A stretch of 38,533 nucleotides of DNA from Verrucomicrobiota bacterium. Its GTDB lineage: Bacteria > Verrucomicrobiota > Verrucomicrobiia > Limisphaerales > UBA1100. Of the stretch, positions 1-11,590 are shown piece after piece. Within the stretch, counting starts at the first letter, position 1. Each line of letters opens with the position of its first letter. The translations under genes and the position numbers were made by a program. The notes under the pieces are model-generated. The model ran no database searches. It was not told where the DNA came from and worked only from the letters and a program-made list of their open reading frames with translations. The DNA is taken from NCBI GenBank assembly GCA_030747505.1, contig JASLKQ010000026.1, positions 1-38,533 on the forward strand, given 5' to 3'.

Positions 1-1863
<1,863 letters not shown>

Positions 1864-1864
1864 G

Positions 1865-1918
1865 AAAAAGCCGGTGCGAATCAGCAATAAGGTCGGTCTA
1901 ATTCGCCGGCCTGTTTTT
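1865..1918. terminator. Bidirectional Rho-independent terminator between rpoD and gcvP
   Basis: Arms GCCGGTGCGAAT (1870-1881) and ATTCGCCGGC (1901-1910) pair as a 10-bp stem with a 2-base bulge. On the plus strand the stem is followed by TGTTTTT. On the minus strand it is followed by five T (complement of A1865-1869). It can therefore end both rpoD and the converging gcvP transcript. Confidence 0.8.
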
Positions 1919-1929
1919 CGCGATTGATT

Positions 1930-4842
1930 CTATTCTTCCGAAAATTGTTCCATTCCCGCACAGCTGCAGGAGAGGTTGCGGTCCCCCCATACATTGTCAA
2001 TGCGACCCACCGCAGGCCAGAACTTATAGTCTCGCAACCATGGGGCCGGGAAGGCGGCCTCTTCGCGCCCGTAATTATGTGGCCATTCATTGGCTCCAAT
2101 CATGTCCGTTGTGTGAGGGGCGTTCTTGAGAAGGTTCTCTTCAGCATCAACCGTGCCGCTTTCTACTGCTTCTATCTCAGTCCGGATGGCGACCATTGCT
2201 TCACAGAATCGGTCTAATTCTTCCTTCGATTCGCTTTCAGTCGGTTCTACCATCATGGTTCCTGCAACCGGCCATGAGATGGTTGGTGCATGAAATCCAA
2301 AGTCCATCAGCCGTTTTGCTACATCTTCCACAGTCACCTTTTTGAATTGCCGCAAATCGAGTATGCACTCATGAGCCACATGACCGTTGGTTCCTTTGTA
2401 TAAAACCCGATAGTGTGGTTCAAGGCGTGTAGCTATGTAATTGGCATTAAGGATTGCGTGTTCGGTGGCAGCTTTTAGCCCTGTTGTTCCCATCATGGCG
2501 ATGTACATCCATGAGATGGGCAGAATATTGGCACTGCCCCAGGGGGCTCCGCTTACGGCTCCGATTGGGTTTTCCCCTCCCAGATTGACCACCGGATGCG
2601 ACGGGAGAAAATCCACCAAATGTTCGGCAACTCCAATTGGCCCCATGCCCGGACCGCCTCCACCGTGGGGGATGCAGAAAGTTTTGTGGAGATTGATATG
2701 GCACACGTCAGCACCCAGTTCGCCCGGTTGTGCGATTCCGATCATTGCATTGAGGTTTGCTCCATCGAGGTACACTTGGCCTCCGTTCGAATGGACCAGC
2801 TCACAGATTTCTCGAATCCCTTCCTCAAATACTCCGTGTGTGGAGGGGTAGGTGATCATCATCGCAGCTAATTTATTGGCGTGTTCACCGGTTTTGGAGC
2901 GTAGATCTTCCAAGTCAATATCGCCTTCTTCACTGCATTTTACTGGCACCACCTGCATGCCTGCTAGCACCGCACTGGCGGGATTGGTTCCGTGTGCACT
3001 GGTTGGGATAAGGCATACATTACGGTGTGCTTCATTCCGGCTTTCATGGTAAGCACGGACAACCAGTAGACCTGCAAATTCACCCTGTGAACCGGCGTTG
3101 GGTTGGAGGGATACACTGGCAAATCCGGTAATCTCGGCCAACCAGTTTTCCAGGTCAGAAAACATCTTTTGGTATCCTCGCGTTTGTTGCAGGGGGACAA
3201 AAGGATGCACGCTGTTGAATTCAGGCCACGAGATTGGCTGCATCTCAGAAACCGCGTTGAGTTTCATTGTGCAGGACCCCAGGGGAATCATGCTATGAGC
3301 CAGTGAGAGATCACGGCTTTCTAGCTTTTTTAGGTAACGCATTAACTCCGTTTCAGAACGATGATTATGGAACACTTCGTGAGTGAGGTATTCGCTGTTG
3401 CGACGGAGACTTTCAGGGATGACTTCTAGGGCGGTGAGTTCATTCAGAGTAAACGGGATATCACGGCCTTCATTGAAAATCTGCAGCAATTCAGTGATGT
3501 CTGCTTCTGTGGTTGTTTCATCCAGTGCAATGCCGATGGTTTTTTCATCAATTACGCGTAGGTTGATGCGGTAAGCTGTGCCAATCCGGGCTAGATTGGG
3601 TGCGCTTTGGGAGGTATGGGACACAGCCAATGTGTCGAAATAACTCTCATGCTTCACTTTATGCCCCAGTCGTGTAATGCCTGCTGCAAGAAAACGTGTC
3701 AGCCCATGCACCCGTCCGGCGATCTTACGGAGTCCGTTGGGTCCGTGATAACATGCGTACATTGCTGACATATTGGCGAGCAGGGCTTGTGCGGTGCAAA
3801 TATTGCTCGTGGCCTTATCACGTCGTATGTGTTGTTCACGTGTTTGCAAAGAAAGCCGGAAGGCGGTTTTTCCGCGTGAATCCCTTGATACACCGACAAT
3901 TCGACCCGGTATTTGCCTTTTGTAAATATCACGTGTAGCAAGAAAGGCTGCATGCGGGCCTCCGTAACCCAAAGGCACACCAAAGCGTTGGGCGTTTCCT
4001 ATGGCAATGTCTGCCCCCAGTTCGCCGGGGGCCTTTAGCAAGGTCAGAGCCAATAGGTCAGTAGCCATCACCACCATGACGCCTGCTTCATGTGCCTTGG
4101 TAATGAGTTCAGTATAATCAGGGGCTGCTCCTTCGGTGGTGGGGTATTGCAGGAGCACCCCAAAAACATTTTCATCAAAGACCAGTTCATTGTCCGAGGC
4201 GATCCGCACCTCAATACCCAGAGGTTTGGCACGGGTTTGCAGTAGCTCCAGATTTTGGGGGTGGCAATTGGCAGCGGCAACAAAAGCATTGCGACCGGCT
4301 TTACCTTTAATTGCGTGGCACATGGTCATGGCCTCAGCGCAGGCTGTGGCTTCATCCAAAAGTGACGCATTTGCAATTTCCATTCCGGTTAGATCACACA
4401 CCATGGTTTGAAAATTAAGCAGGCTCTCGAGTCGTCCTTGCGAAATTTCTGCCTGATAGGGGGTGTACTGTGTGTACCAACCGGGGTTCTCCAGTAAATT
4501 ACGTTGGATGACCGGAGGGACGATACAATCAGAATAACCCATGCCGAGATAACTACGGTGTGGCTTGTTTTCGGAAATAATTTTGCGCAACTGTTTTAGT
4601 GCAGCTTGTTCAGACAGAGCTTCAGGCAGAGAGAGTGTGTGTGAGCTGCGGATAGATACGGGCACTACCGCATCTATAAAGTTCTCCATTGAATCGAACC
4701 CAATCGCCTCCAACATTGCCCGGGCTTCAGCGGCATCCGGGCCGATGTGCCGATTAACAAACTGATCGGGGTGGGGTGGTGGTTTTTCGGTTTCGGCCAC
4801 GGCGGTTTCTGGGGTTTCCTGCGTCTTTTCGCGCACCAACAT
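1930..4842 (-). CDS. gcvP: Glycine dehydrogenase (decarboxylating), P-protein
   Basis: The pyridoxal-phosphate P-protein of the glycine cleavage system decarboxylates glycine and passes aminomethyl to the lipoyl group of GcvH. At 970 residues it is the single-chain (fused alpha/beta) form, matching the ~950-residue E. coli type. After a charged 28-residue lead the canonical FVNRHIGPD begins. The PLP lysine is Lys720 in the motif [20 protein letters not shown], and [14 protein letters not shown] lies in the second half. No gcvT, gcvH or lpd is next to it, so the rest of the complex must be elsewhere. It has its own divergent upstream region and a shared terminator with rpoD. No Shine-Dalgarno is evident before the ATG. 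Confidence 0.97.
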   Translation of the reverse strand: MLVREKTQETPETAVAETEKPPPHPDQFVNRHIGPDAAEARAMLEAIGFDSMENFIDAVVPVSIRSSHTLSLPEALSEQAALKQLRKIISENKPHRSYLGMGYSDCIVPPVIQRNLLENPGWYTQYTPYQAEISQGRLESLLNFQTMVCDLTGMEIANASLLDEATACAEAMTMCHAIKGKAGRNAFVAAANCHPQNLELLQTRAKPLGIEVRIASDNELVFDENVFGVLLQYPTTEGAAPDYTELITKAHEAGVMVVMATDLLALTLLKAPGELGADIAIGNAQRFGVPLGYGGPHAAFLATRDIYKRQIPGRIVGVSRDSRGKTAFRLSLQTREQHIRRDKATSNICTAQALLANMSAMYACYHGPNGLRKIAGRVHGLTRFLAAGITRLGHKVKHESYFDTLAVSHTSQSAPNLARIGTAYRINLRVIDEKTIGIALDETTTEADITELLQIFNEGRDIPFTLNELTALEVIPESLRRNSEYLTHEVFHNHRSETELMRYLKKLESRDLSLAHSMIPLGSCTMKLNAVSEMQPISWPEFNSVHPFVPLQQTRGYQKMFSDLENWLAEITGFASVSLQPNAGSQGEFAGLLVVRAYHESRNEAHRNVCLIPTSAHGTNPASAVLAGMQVVPVKCSEEGDIDLEDLRSKTGEHANKLAAMMITYPSTHGVFEEGIREICELVHSNGGQVYLDGANLNAMIGIAQPGELGADVCHINLHKTFCIPHGGGGPGMGPIGVAEHLVDFLPSHPVVNLGGENPIGAVSGAPWGSANILPISWMYIAMMGTTGLKAATEHAILNANYIATRLEPHYRVLYKGTNGHVAHECILDLRQFKKVTVEDVAKRLMDFGFHAPTISWPVAGTMMVEPTESESKEELDRFCEAMVAIRTEIEAVESGTVDAEENLLKNAPHTTDMIGANEWPHNYGREEAAFPAPWLRDYKFWPAVGRIDNVWGDRNLSCSCAGMEQFSEE

Positions 4843-4864
4843 GGGGAGAGGCTAGACAATGGAT

Positions 4865-4894
4865 ATTTTATCGGACAAGACCGACTTGTTGCAA
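4865..4894 (-). promoter_or_regulatory. Candidate sigma-70 promoter for gcvP
   Basis: Reading the minus strand, TTGCAA (4889-4894) is followed after 18 bases by TAAAAT (4865-4870). Transcription would start about 15 bases before the gcvP ATG. The match is 4/6 and 5/6. I saw no glycine riboswitch fold in the short leader. Confidence 0.35.
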
Positions 4895-5035
4895 TGGCGG
4901 GTTATTTATTCAGAGATTGTCAGTATTGCTGAACGCAAGGGGTTTTCGATGAAAAAGGCCAAGTTTTTTGATGTACAAACCAACGTACTCCATGCATTGA
5001 AGGGGTCGTTTATATATAAATATAGCCCCGAGTAA

Positions 5036-5974
5036 ATGGCCTCAAACAAATCTATTCTGTCTGGGAAAGTGGTTATTACTGGTGGCACAGGTTTTCTGGG
5101 GCAGAACCTCGCTCAGTATCTTGCTGAGGCCGGATGCGAGGTGGTGCTCGTTTCACGCAACGATCCCAAAACGGATGGTTCCTGGACTCATGCCAAATGG
5201 GATGGGCGTACTGTAGGCGATTGGGCTGTACACTTGGAAGAGGCTTTTGCTCTTGTGAATCTTGCAGGTCGTACGGTGGATTGTATCAAGACACCCGATC
5301 GCTGTGATGAGATTCTGCGTTCGCGCGTGGAATCAGTGCAGGTACTGGGAGAGGCCTTGCGGGGTATCCGGAATCCTCCGCCGGTTTGGGTGCAAATGGC
5401 GACTGCACACATCTATGGCGATCCGCCTGAAGCAATGTGTGATGAAGATTCCTCCTTTGGGTTTGGCTTGGCCCCCATTGTGGGTAAAGCCTGGGAGCAA
5501 GCTTTCAGAGAGTGTGTTCCAGATGAAATGAGACAGGTCATCTTGCGTACCAGCTTCGTCTTGGGAAAATCGGGGGGTGCGTTCCCCAAGATGAAAATGC
5601 TCGCACGGCTGGGACTTGGAGGTCGCGTGGGACATGGCAAACAGGGGGTCAGTTGGATTCATGAACAGGACATGAGTCGGCTTATGGCACGTGCGATTGC
5701 CGATGAAACGATGCGTGGTGTTTACGTGGCTACGGCTCCCAACCCGGTTTCTTACAGGGACTTTATGCGCAGCCTGCGTCGGGCCATTGGAATGCCGATT
5801 GGAATGCCGGCGGCAGAATGGATGGTACGCTTTGGGGCGCATTATCTAATGCGGACCGATCCGGAACTGGTTCTTTACGGGCGTTATTGTGTTTCCCGTC
5901 GCTTGAAGAAGGAGGGGTTTGAATTTAAATTTCCTGAAATAGAGCAAGCTATGAATGAGCTTTGTGTCAAGTGA
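5036..5974 (+). CDS. TIGR01777-type NAD(P)-dependent epimerase (SDR39U1/YfcH family)
   Basis: This is a 312-residue extended short-chain dehydrogenase/reductase. The nucleotide-binding glycine motif GGTGFLG is at residues 16-22 after a single beta strand (KVVITGG). The family signatures [10 protein letters not shown] and [15 protein letters not shown] follow. The C-terminal part (from about residue 240, ending with [13 protein letters not shown]) matches the DUF1731 tail typical of the YfcH/SDR39U1 group. Members are cytoplasmic; their substrate is not established and bacterial homologues are usually annotated only as epimerases. It is divergent from gcvP and lies 54 bases before a transporter gene, possibly co-transcribed. 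I see no sign of damage or transfer. Confidence 0.9.
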   Translation: MASNKSILSGKVVITGGTGFLGQNLAQYLAEAGCEVVLVSRNDPKTDGSWTHAKWDGRTVGDWAVHLEEAFALVNLAGRTVDCIKTPDRCDEILRSRVESVQVLGEALRGIRNPPPVWVQMATAHIYGDPPEAMCDEDSSFGFGLAPIVGKAWEQAFRECVPDEMRQVILRTSFVLGKSGGAFPKMKMLARLGLGGRVGHGKQGVSWIHEQDMSRLMARAIADETMRGVYVATAPNPVSYRDFMRSLRRAIGMPIGMPAAEWMVRFGAHYLMRTDPELVLYGRYCVSRRLKKEGFEFKFPEIEQAMNELCVK

Positions 5975-5995
5975 GCCAACCTCGAGGCTTGGCTT
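5974..5995 (+). other. Intergenic hairpin without T-tract
   Basis: AGCCAACCTC (from 5974) pairs with GAGGCTTGGCT with one bulged base and a tight loop, directly after the epimerase stop codon. No run of T follows, so it is a poor Rho-independent terminator. It may instead be an mRNA 3'-end stabiliser or processing stem between the epimerase and the transporter. Confidence 0.4.
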
Positions 5996-6028
5996 GGCCT
6001 CATCTTTCCCCTAAAGGTTCAGTGCGGT

Positions 6029-7477
6029 ATGGCTGAGCATACAAAATCTGAACCAGACATTCATTACCCAAAGCTGGGGGTGTGTCTATTTGTGGGAATC
6101 ATTCTTTGGTGGATGCCTCCTCCTCAAGGTCTGGACTTGGTTGGCTGGCATGTCTTTGCCGTTTTCTTTGCCACCATCTTGAGCTTTATCCTGCGCCCGG
6201 TTCCGATGGGACCTGCAGTGTTACTGGCTTTGGTTGTTTTGGCCGCTACCAATACCTTGGGAGAAACGGGCAAGGAATCATTTAAAGCTGCCATGGCTGG
6301 TTATGGCAACACAACCGTGTGGCTGGTGGTGGGTGCTTTTTTGATTGCCGGGGCCATGATCCGAACCGGATTGGGTCGGCGGATTGCACTTGGGTGTGTG
6401 GTCAGGTTTGGGAAAACCACATTGGGGTTGGGTTATGCCACTGCTGTGGCTGAATTCATCCTGGGTCCGGCCATTCCTTCCAACACCGCCCGTGGCGGAG
6501 GGATTATGGCTCCCATTGTCAATTCTCTGGCGAGGGCACTGGGTTCCTCACCAGAAAATCAACCCAAGCGTGCGGGAGAGTATCTCATGCTTAACGGGGC
6601 GCACCTGAACCTGATCACTGCCGCGATGTTTCTCACGGGTATGGCTGCCAACGGTTTGGTTGCCGAAGCGGCGGCTGGTAGCGGCAAAGGCATTGAGTTT
6701 GGATGGATGACCTGGCTCAAAGGCAGCATAGTTCCCGGTTTGGTGAGTCTGCTGTTGCTGCCGTGGTTTTTATTCAAGCTTCTCAAGCCGGAGCTGCAGG
6801 ATGCGAAGGCAGCTCAAACCAAGGCAAGAGAACAACTTTCAGAAATGGGGTCTTGGACACGTGGTGAAAAGATCATGATGGGAGTTTTTGTCGTGATGTT
6901 GGTTCTTTGGGCCTCAGGCAAAATTCACGGGATGCATACGGGGGTTGTGGCGTTAATTGGGGTGTTGGTCCTGATTCTAACCGGCACGGAAAAATGGGAG
7001 GGCATCACCGGAAATAAGGAAGCGTGGGATGCGATGATTTGGTTGGGAGGCATGGTGTGTATGGCGGGTTTGCTTAAGGATCATGGTTTTATCGCTTGGT
7101 TTGCTGGTTCAATGGAAGGGCAGGTATCGGGGCTGGGCGCACTGGCGACGGCTCTGATCTTGGCCTTGGTCTATTTCTACTCGATGTACGGTTTTTCGAT
7201 GTTAACCGGCCATATTACCGCCATGGTTGCGGCCTTTCTGGCTCTGGCAATTGCTGCTGGAGCTCCCCCTTTGTTGATGGTGGCACTTTTGGCTTATTTT
7301 TCCAATCTATGCGGGTGTTTAACCAACTATTCAACGGGGCCAGTGGTCATCTACTCGGGCTTCGGGTACGTGCCCGTGGCTCGGTGGTTTAAGATAGGCT
7401 TTATTGTTTCACTCTTCCACTTGGTCGTGTGGCTGGGAGTGGGATTACCCTACTGGAAACTTTTGGGTTGGTGGTAA
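6029..7477 (+). CDS. DASS-family (SLC13-like) sodium/dicarboxylate-type anion transporter
   Basis: This 482-residue inner-membrane protein has about 11-13 hydrophobic helices and belongs to the divalent anion:sodium symporter family. Members of its 2-oxoglutarate/malate translocator branch move C4/C5 dicarboxylates. The diagnostic SNT substrate/Na+ motif occurs in PSNTARGGGIMAPI (residues 150-163). The second repeat carries the matching NYSTGPVVIYSG near residue 430. A basic cytoplasmic loop (around 250-285) separates the halves. Length is normal for the family. The substrate cannot be fixed from sequence; dicarboxylates are likeliest. Its stop codon lies one base from that of the converging tyrS, leaving no room for an intergenic terminator. 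Confidence 0.88.
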   Translation: MAEHTKSEPDIHYPKLGVCLFVGIILWWMPPPQGLDLVGWHVFAVFFATILSFILRPVPMGPAVLLALVVLAATNTLGETGKESFKAAMAGYGNTTVWLVVGAFLIAGAMIRTGLGRRIALGCVVRFGKTTLGLGYATAVAEFILGPAIPSNTARGGGIMAPIVNSLARALGSSPENQPKRAGEYLMLNGAHLNLITAAMFLTGMAANGLVAEAAAGSGKGIEFGWMTWLKGSIVPGLVSLLLLPWFLFKLLKPELQDAKAAQTKAREQLSEMGSWTRGEKIMMGVFVVMLVLWASGKIHGMHTGVVALIGVLVLILTGTEKWEGITGNKEAWDAMIWLGGMVCMAGLLKDHGFIAWFAGSMEGQVSGLGALATALILALVYFYSMYGFSMLTGHITAMVAAFLALAIAAGAPPLLMVALLAYFSNLCGCLTNYSTGPVVIYSGFGYVPVARWFKIGFIVSLFHLVVWLGVGLPYWKLLGWW

Positions 7478-7478
7478 A

Positions 7479-8759
7479 CTACACCGTGCTGATGACTGTG
7501 TAGTTGCGTTTGCCTTTACGTAAGAGGAGATGCTTTCCGAAGAGCAGGGCTTCAGTAGTGATTTTTGCCTGTGGATCAGACTGTCGTTCGTTGTTCAGGT
7601 TCAGTCCGCCACCCTGCAAATCTTTTCTTGCCTGCCCATTGGATTGGCAGAGTCCGCTGGTGACAAATAGTTCCAGAATCGGCATTCCATCGCCCTCGAG
7701 CTTTGACTTTTCAATTTCTACAGTAGGGACTTCCCCGACGATTTCATTGAACGTGTTTTCACCAATGCCTTCCAAATCACCACCAAAAAGAATCTGGCTG
7801 GCCTGTTGGGTTTCTTTTGTTGCGTTCTCTCCGTGTATTAGGTCGGTCATGGCCACTGCCAGTGCGGTGTGGGCCTCACGTGCGCCAGGATTTTCTTCGT
7901 GGCTCTTCTCCAGTTCAGAAATCTGGTCTCTGGAAAGGAAGGTGAAGTATTTCAGATAACGGATTACATCACGGTCATCGATGCGAATCCAGAACTGATA
8001 AAACTTGTAGATGCTGGTACGGGCACTATCGAGCCACACCGCTCCTGCCTCGGTCTTGCCAAACTTGGTTCCGTCGGTATTGGTGATCAGTGGCAGAGTG
8101 AGGCCGAATACTGTGGCGTTGAGTTTACGGCGGGTCAGCTCAATTCCTGCAGTGATGTTCCCCCATTGGTCGCTGCCTCCAATTTGCAGGTCACATTCGT
8201 GTTCCTTTTTGAGGTGATAAAAGTCAAAGGCTTGCAGCAGCATGTAGGAGAACTCCGTGTAGCTAATACCCGCATCCCGATCCTCCATGCGCGCACGGAC
8301 ACTTTCCTTGGCCACCATATTGTTGACGGTGAAATGCTTGCCAATGTCGCGCAGAAAATCGAGCAAGGTGACATTCTCAGTCCAATCAGCATTATCGAGC
8401 AGGCGCGCAGGGTTGCTGGAGGTGTTAAAATCCAGCAGTTTACCTAGCTGAGTTTTTACTGCGGCAATGTTTTCCTGTAATGTTTCCCGGGTGAGCAGGG
8501 TGCGCTCAGTGGATTTACCGCTCGGATCACCAATGGCTCCCGTTGCCCCTCCGGCTAAAGCAACCGGTATATGGCCTTGATCCTGGAATCTTCGCAGCGC
8601 AATGAGTGGCACTAGATTGCCCACATGTAGGCTGTCGGAGGTGGGGTCAAAGCCGCAATAGAGCACGATTGGCCCCTTGTTCGAACGCTCGGTGAGGGCT
8701 TCTGAGTCGGTGCAGTCGTTAATCAACCCGCGCCAGGTCAGTTCGTCCAAGATGCTCAT
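7479..8759 (-). CDS. tyrS: Tyrosyl-tRNA synthetase
   Basis: This class I aminoacyl-tRNA synthetase charges tRNA-Tyr. The HIGH-type motif is HVGN at residues 45-48, just after CGFDPTSDSL. The KMSKS-type loop is KFGKT (232-236), the form usual in the long bacterial TyrS group of E. coli and Bacillus. Tyrosine-site signatures GGSDQWGNI (194-202) and YMLLQAFDFYHL are present. Residues ~355-420 form the S4 RNA-binding domain (GLCQSNGQARKDLQGGG). At 426 residues it is full length. It lies 45 bases downstream of the protease gene in the same direction and could share its transcript. Nothing suggests a T-box leader in that gap. Confidence 0.97.
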   Translation of the reverse strand: MSILDELTWRGLINDCTDSEALTERSNKGPIVLYCGFDPTSDSLHVGNLVPLIALRRFQDQGHIPVALAGGATGAIGDPSGKSTERTLLTRETLQENIAAVKTQLGKLLDFNTSSNPARLLDNADWTENVTLLDFLRDIGKHFTVNNMVAKESVRARMEDRDAGISYTEFSYMLLQAFDFYHLKKEHECDLQIGGSDQWGNITAGIELTRRKLNATVFGLTLPLITNTDGTKFGKTEAGAVWLDSARTSIYKFYQFWIRIDDRDVIRYLKYFTFLSRDQISELEKSHEENPGAREAHTALAVAMTDLIHGENATKETQQASQILFGGDLEGIGENTFNEIVGEVPTVEIEKSKLEGDGMPILELFVTSGLCQSNGQARKDLQGGGLNLNNERQSDPQAKITTEALLFGKHLLLRKGKRNYTVISTV

Positions 8760-8804
8760 GCGAAATGCATTAAGGCTGAGGGATGGGGATGGGACAAGAA
8801 AACT

Positions 8805-9695
8805 CTATTTTGCTTTGATCAACGTACGCAAGTGCTCCAGCGATACAGTGTTTTTAAAGACCATTTGAAGGTTATCCTTTGTGCCGTCTTTTTTGACGTT
8901 GTAATAGGTGCTTTGAGTGTTGTTTACACTGGCGATAACGGCTCCATACTCGTTGAAAACAGGTGCGCCACTGGAACCCTTGGCAAAGTCGGCGGTAATG
9001 GAGATCATGCGTCGTGGGCCTTCTTTGCTGGTGCTATCAAGATACTTCCTAGAGATGATCCCTTCACTGAGCACATAAAAGTGTTTGTTGGGATGGCTGA
9101 AAACATGAACCTTGTCACCAATTGGTGAGTCCAACGGATTCACCGATACCGGTAGCGGGGTGAAGCCTTCGCCTTTGGCTCTAAGAATAGCAAGATCGGT
9201 TCGTTTGTCTGCTGCCAGGACTTCCATGACTGGGGCAATTCGGCCATCTCCGGTCATGATCACAATTGAGTCATTTTGTGGGTTGTCTACAACGTGATAG
9301 CTGGTGCAAAACGCGCCATCTTCGGTCAACATGAATCCGCTGGCAGCCCCGCTGTGCCAGTTCGGGCAGCGCTTGCATTTGTACAGCCCCGATACCACGA
9401 GGACTCCTTTGCGGGTACGTTCTGCAATTTCAGCAGTGGTCAGTTTCTTCTCATCAGGCATTTGTAGGGTTAGCTGACATTGCTTGCGATTAAGCTGCTT
9501 AAGGAGCTCGGTGGCTTTCGGTATGCCATCAGCCTCTCGAAGTTGCTTGGCGTGCAGGTTAAGCTCACTGAGCAACTTTTTGTCATCAATCAATCCACCG
9601 GGCAAAATGCCCTGGTTGACGCGAGGCTCATCAGCGCCCAAGGCATAGACTAAAAAAGATAAACAGAGAATCATACGCATGGGGTTAATCATCAT
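8805..9695 (-). CDS. Secreted trypsin-like (S1 family) serine protease
   Basis: This 296-residue protein has an N-terminal signal peptide (hydrophobic core MILCLSFLVYALGA, cleavage around residue 21), so it acts in the periplasm or outside. A helical ~70-residue segment precedes the protease fold. The catalytic triad is visible: His134 (CTSYHVVDN), Asp167 (DKRTDLAIL) and Ser242 (GSSGAPVFN). There is no PDZ domain, unlike DegP/HtrA, so it resembles stand-alone trypsin-like proteins common in Verrucomicrobia and Planctomycetes. A CKRC pair (107-110) before the catalytic His may bind metal or form a disulfide; its role is unknown. The gene starts 23 bases beyond the rpsA terminator, so expression is probably independent or by read-through. 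Confidence 0.85.
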   Translation of the reverse strand: MMINPMRMILCLSFLVYALGADEPRVNQGILPGGLIDDKKLLSELNLHAKQLREADGIPKATELLKQLNRKQCQLTLQMPDEKKLTTAEIAERTRKGVLVVSGLYKCKRCPNWHSGAASGFMLTEDGAFCTSYHVVDNPQNDSIVIMTGDGRIAPVMEVLAADKRTDLAILRAKGEGFTPLPVSVNPLDSPIGDKVHVFSHPNKHFYVLSEGIISRKYLDSTSKEGPRRMISITADFAKGSSGAPVFNEYGAVIASVNNTQSTYYNVKKDGTKDNLQMVFKNTVSLEHLRTLIKAK

Positions 9696-9717
9696 CAGTC
9701 AGAAGGTTTGGGTAAAC

Positions 9718-9742
9718 AAAAAAAGGCGGCCATAGGCCGCCT
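9718..9742 (-). terminator. Rho-independent terminator of rpsA
   Basis: On the minus strand AGGCGGCC-TAT-GGCCGCCT forms an 8-bp GC-rich stem with a 3-base loop, followed by a run of T (complement of A9718-9724). It sits 27 bases after the rpsA stop. Confidence 0.9.
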
Positions 9743-9768
9743 GTAATTGGTTGTGGACACAGAATGGG

Positions 9769-11457
9769 TTATTCGCCCTCTTTATTGTCTTCTTCCTTGT
9801 TGAGATCAAGGTTGTCGAAGGCATGCTCGAGTGCCACAAGATCCTCGCCTGGCTTAAGCTTGGCGAGTTGTTCAAGTTCCTGCTTAATCTTTTCGTCGTC
9901 GTAACCGGGTGCGGCAGCTTTAATGGAGAGGCCGATGCGCCGGTCTGAACGGTCGATCTTGATGACACGTGCTTCAACCTCCTGGTCCACTTCAAGGACG
10001 TTTTTAATCTTATCAACCCTCTCTTCGCTGACTTGAGAAATATGAACAAGGCCATCCATGTCGTGTTCGAGGCCGACAAAGGCCCCGAAACTGGCCAGCT
10101 TGCTGACCTTGCCTTTGACTAGTTGGCCAACCTGATAGATTTCATCGATTTTATCCCAGGGATCTTCAGAGAGCTGTTTGATGCCAATGGAGATACGTTG
10201 GTTTTCCTTATCCACCTCAAGCACCTGAGCCTCTATTTCGTCACCCTTCTTGATCAGTTCAGAGGGGTGATTGATTTTACGAGTCCAGGAAAGGTCACTT
10301 ACATGAATCATTCCGTCCAGGCCTTCCTCCAATTCCACAAAAGCTCCGTAGCTGGTAAGGTTACGCACCTTGCCGTTGACCTTGCTGCCGATCGAGTACT
10401 TGGTTTCAGCGGCGTCCCACGGGTTATCGTCCAATTGACGGACCCCTAGGCTTATTTTTTGTTCATCCTTGTTAACACCCAATACTTGAGCCTCAATTTC
10501 CTGTCCCTTTTCAAGAACTTCTGAGGGTTTGGTATGTTTCTTGGTCCAAGAAAGTTCTGTGACATGTACGAGTCCTTCTACTCCTGGCTCAAGCTCTACA
10601 AAAGCCCCATAAGAGACGAGATTGACGACCTTGCCCTTGATCTTGGTTCCAACGGGATATTTGCTTTCGATCAGTTCCCACGGGTTCTGGGTCTTTTGTT
10701 TTAGACCCAGAGAAACGCGCTCCTTCTCTTTGTTGATGTCCAGTACAACCACGTCGAGCTCTTCACCAACACTCACCATTTCACTCGGGTGATTGATTCG
10801 CCCCCAGCTCATGTCGGTGATATGCAACAGTCCGTCGAAACCGTCCAGATCCACAAACGCACCGAAATCGGTGATGTTTTTGATTTTTCCCTTAATGATA
10901 GCTCCGGGAGTAAGCCCATCGAGCATCTCTACCCGTTTTGCTGAACGCTCTTCTTCAATAAGTTCGCGACGGGAGAGTACGATGTTTTGACGCTCGGCGT
11001 TGAGCTTTACGATCTTAAATTCCATCTTTTCGCCGACCAGTGCCTCTAAGTTTTTTGGTTGGATAACATCAACCTGTGAACTCGGTAGAAATGCCTCTAC
11101 GCCGATGTTTACAATGAGACCACCTCTCACGGCGTCCTTGATTCGGCCGGTAATGACGCCACCTTCCTCACATATGGAGTTAATTTTGTCCCAATTCTTT
11201 TTAAACTGGGCTCGTTCGTGAGAGAGTTCCACTTGGCCCTCCCGGTTCTCGAGCACATCAATAAGCACCTCTATTTGAGAGCCCACTTCCGGACGGTTAT
11301 CCTCATCAAATTCATTTATTGCGACATGGCCCTCACTTTTATAGCCAATATCAACGATTACTTCTTTGCCCCGTATCTCGATGACGGTGCCATTTACTAT
11401 TTCGCCTTGAGAGATAGTTAATAGACTCTTCTCAAAGGCTTCTTCCATGGTCAGCAT
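9769..11457 (-). CDS. rpsA: 30S ribosomal protein S1
   Basis: S1 binds mRNA on the 30S subunit and helps start translation, especially on mRNAs with weak Shine-Dalgarno sites. The 562 residues contain six S1 (OB-fold) repeats, spaced about 85 residues apart, between residues ~18 and ~512. The four C-terminal repeats carry the clear YGAFVELE / DFGAFVDLDGFDGLLH consensus. The two N-terminal, ribosome-anchoring repeats are more diverged (GKEVIVDIGYKSEGHVAINEF; GGLIVNIGVEAFLPSSQ). An acidic, low-complexity tail ends the protein. Length matches the E. coli type (557). The start codon lacks a Shine-Dalgarno sequence and is preceded by a stable leader hairpin, as is known for rpsA leaders elsewhere. 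M4 is an alternative start. Confidence 0.97.
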   Translation of the reverse strand: MLTMEEAFEKSLLTISQGEIVNGTVIEIRGKEVIVDIGYKSEGHVAINEFDEDNRPEVGSQIEVLIDVLENREGQVELSHERAQFKKNWDKINSICEEGGVITGRIKDAVRGGLIVNIGVEAFLPSSQVDVIQPKNLEALVGEKMEFKIVKLNAERQNIVLSRRELIEEERSAKRVEMLDGLTPGAIIKGKIKNITDFGAFVDLDGFDGLLHITDMSWGRINHPSEMVSVGEELDVVVLDINKEKERVSLGLKQKTQNPWELIESKYPVGTKIKGKVVNLVSYGAFVELEPGVEGLVHVTELSWTKKHTKPSEVLEKGQEIEAQVLGVNKDEQKISLGVRQLDDNPWDAAETKYSIGSKVNGKVRNLTSYGAFVELEEGLDGMIHVSDLSWTRKINHPSELIKKGDEIEAQVLEVDKENQRISIGIKQLSEDPWDKIDEIYQVGQLVKGKVSKLASFGAFVGLEHDMDGLVHISQVSEERVDKIKNVLEVDQEVEARVIKIDRSDRRIGLSIKAAAPGYDDEKIKQELEQLAKLKPGEDLVALEHAFDNLDLNKEEDNKEGE

Positions 11458-11480
11458 AGCTGTTGTGTATTCTTTGGGAA

Positions 11481-11510
11481 AAACAAGGCCTCTGAAACAT
11501 GGCCCTGTTT
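11481..11510 (-). promoter_or_regulatory. rpsA leader hairpin, attenuator-like
   Basis: In the minus-strand RNA, AAACAGGGCC and GGCCUUGUUU pair as 10 bp including one G-U, around a 10-base loop. The 3' arm runs into a U-stretch of five, so the element could act as a terminator or attenuator, or as the translational control stem of rpsA. It ends 23 bases before the start codon. An alternative reading is a late terminator for mutL. Confidence 0.55.
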
Positions 11511-11563
11511 GAAAACCGCTGGTTTTTAAGGCTTAATCGACTTCAAATCCGGCGGGTTTAATG

Positions 11564-11590
11564 GTTAATAACCTGTTAACATACTGTTAA
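11564..11590. promoter_or_regulatory. Three GTTAA boxes with 11-base spacing upstream of rpsA
   Basis: GTTAA occurs at 11564-11568, 11575-11579 and 11586-11590, each exactly 11 bases apart, about one helical turn. A GTTTAA variant sits at 11556-11561. Face-of-helix phasing upstream of a highly expressed gene suggests a protein-binding or bent-DNA control site. No known regulator is recognised. Confidence 0.35.

Noticed and set aside
4843..5035. Glycine riboswitch upstream of gcvP
   Set aside because: The expected leader is only about 15 bases and no paired aptamer-like stems were seen.
5333..5842. 169-codon minus-strand frame opposite the SDR39U1 epimerase
   Set aside because: Shadow of a well-conserved Rossmann-fold gene.
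7869..8447. 192-codon plus-strand reading frame opposite tyrS
   Set aside because: Shadow of the tyrS coding frame; composition mirrors the opposite strand.
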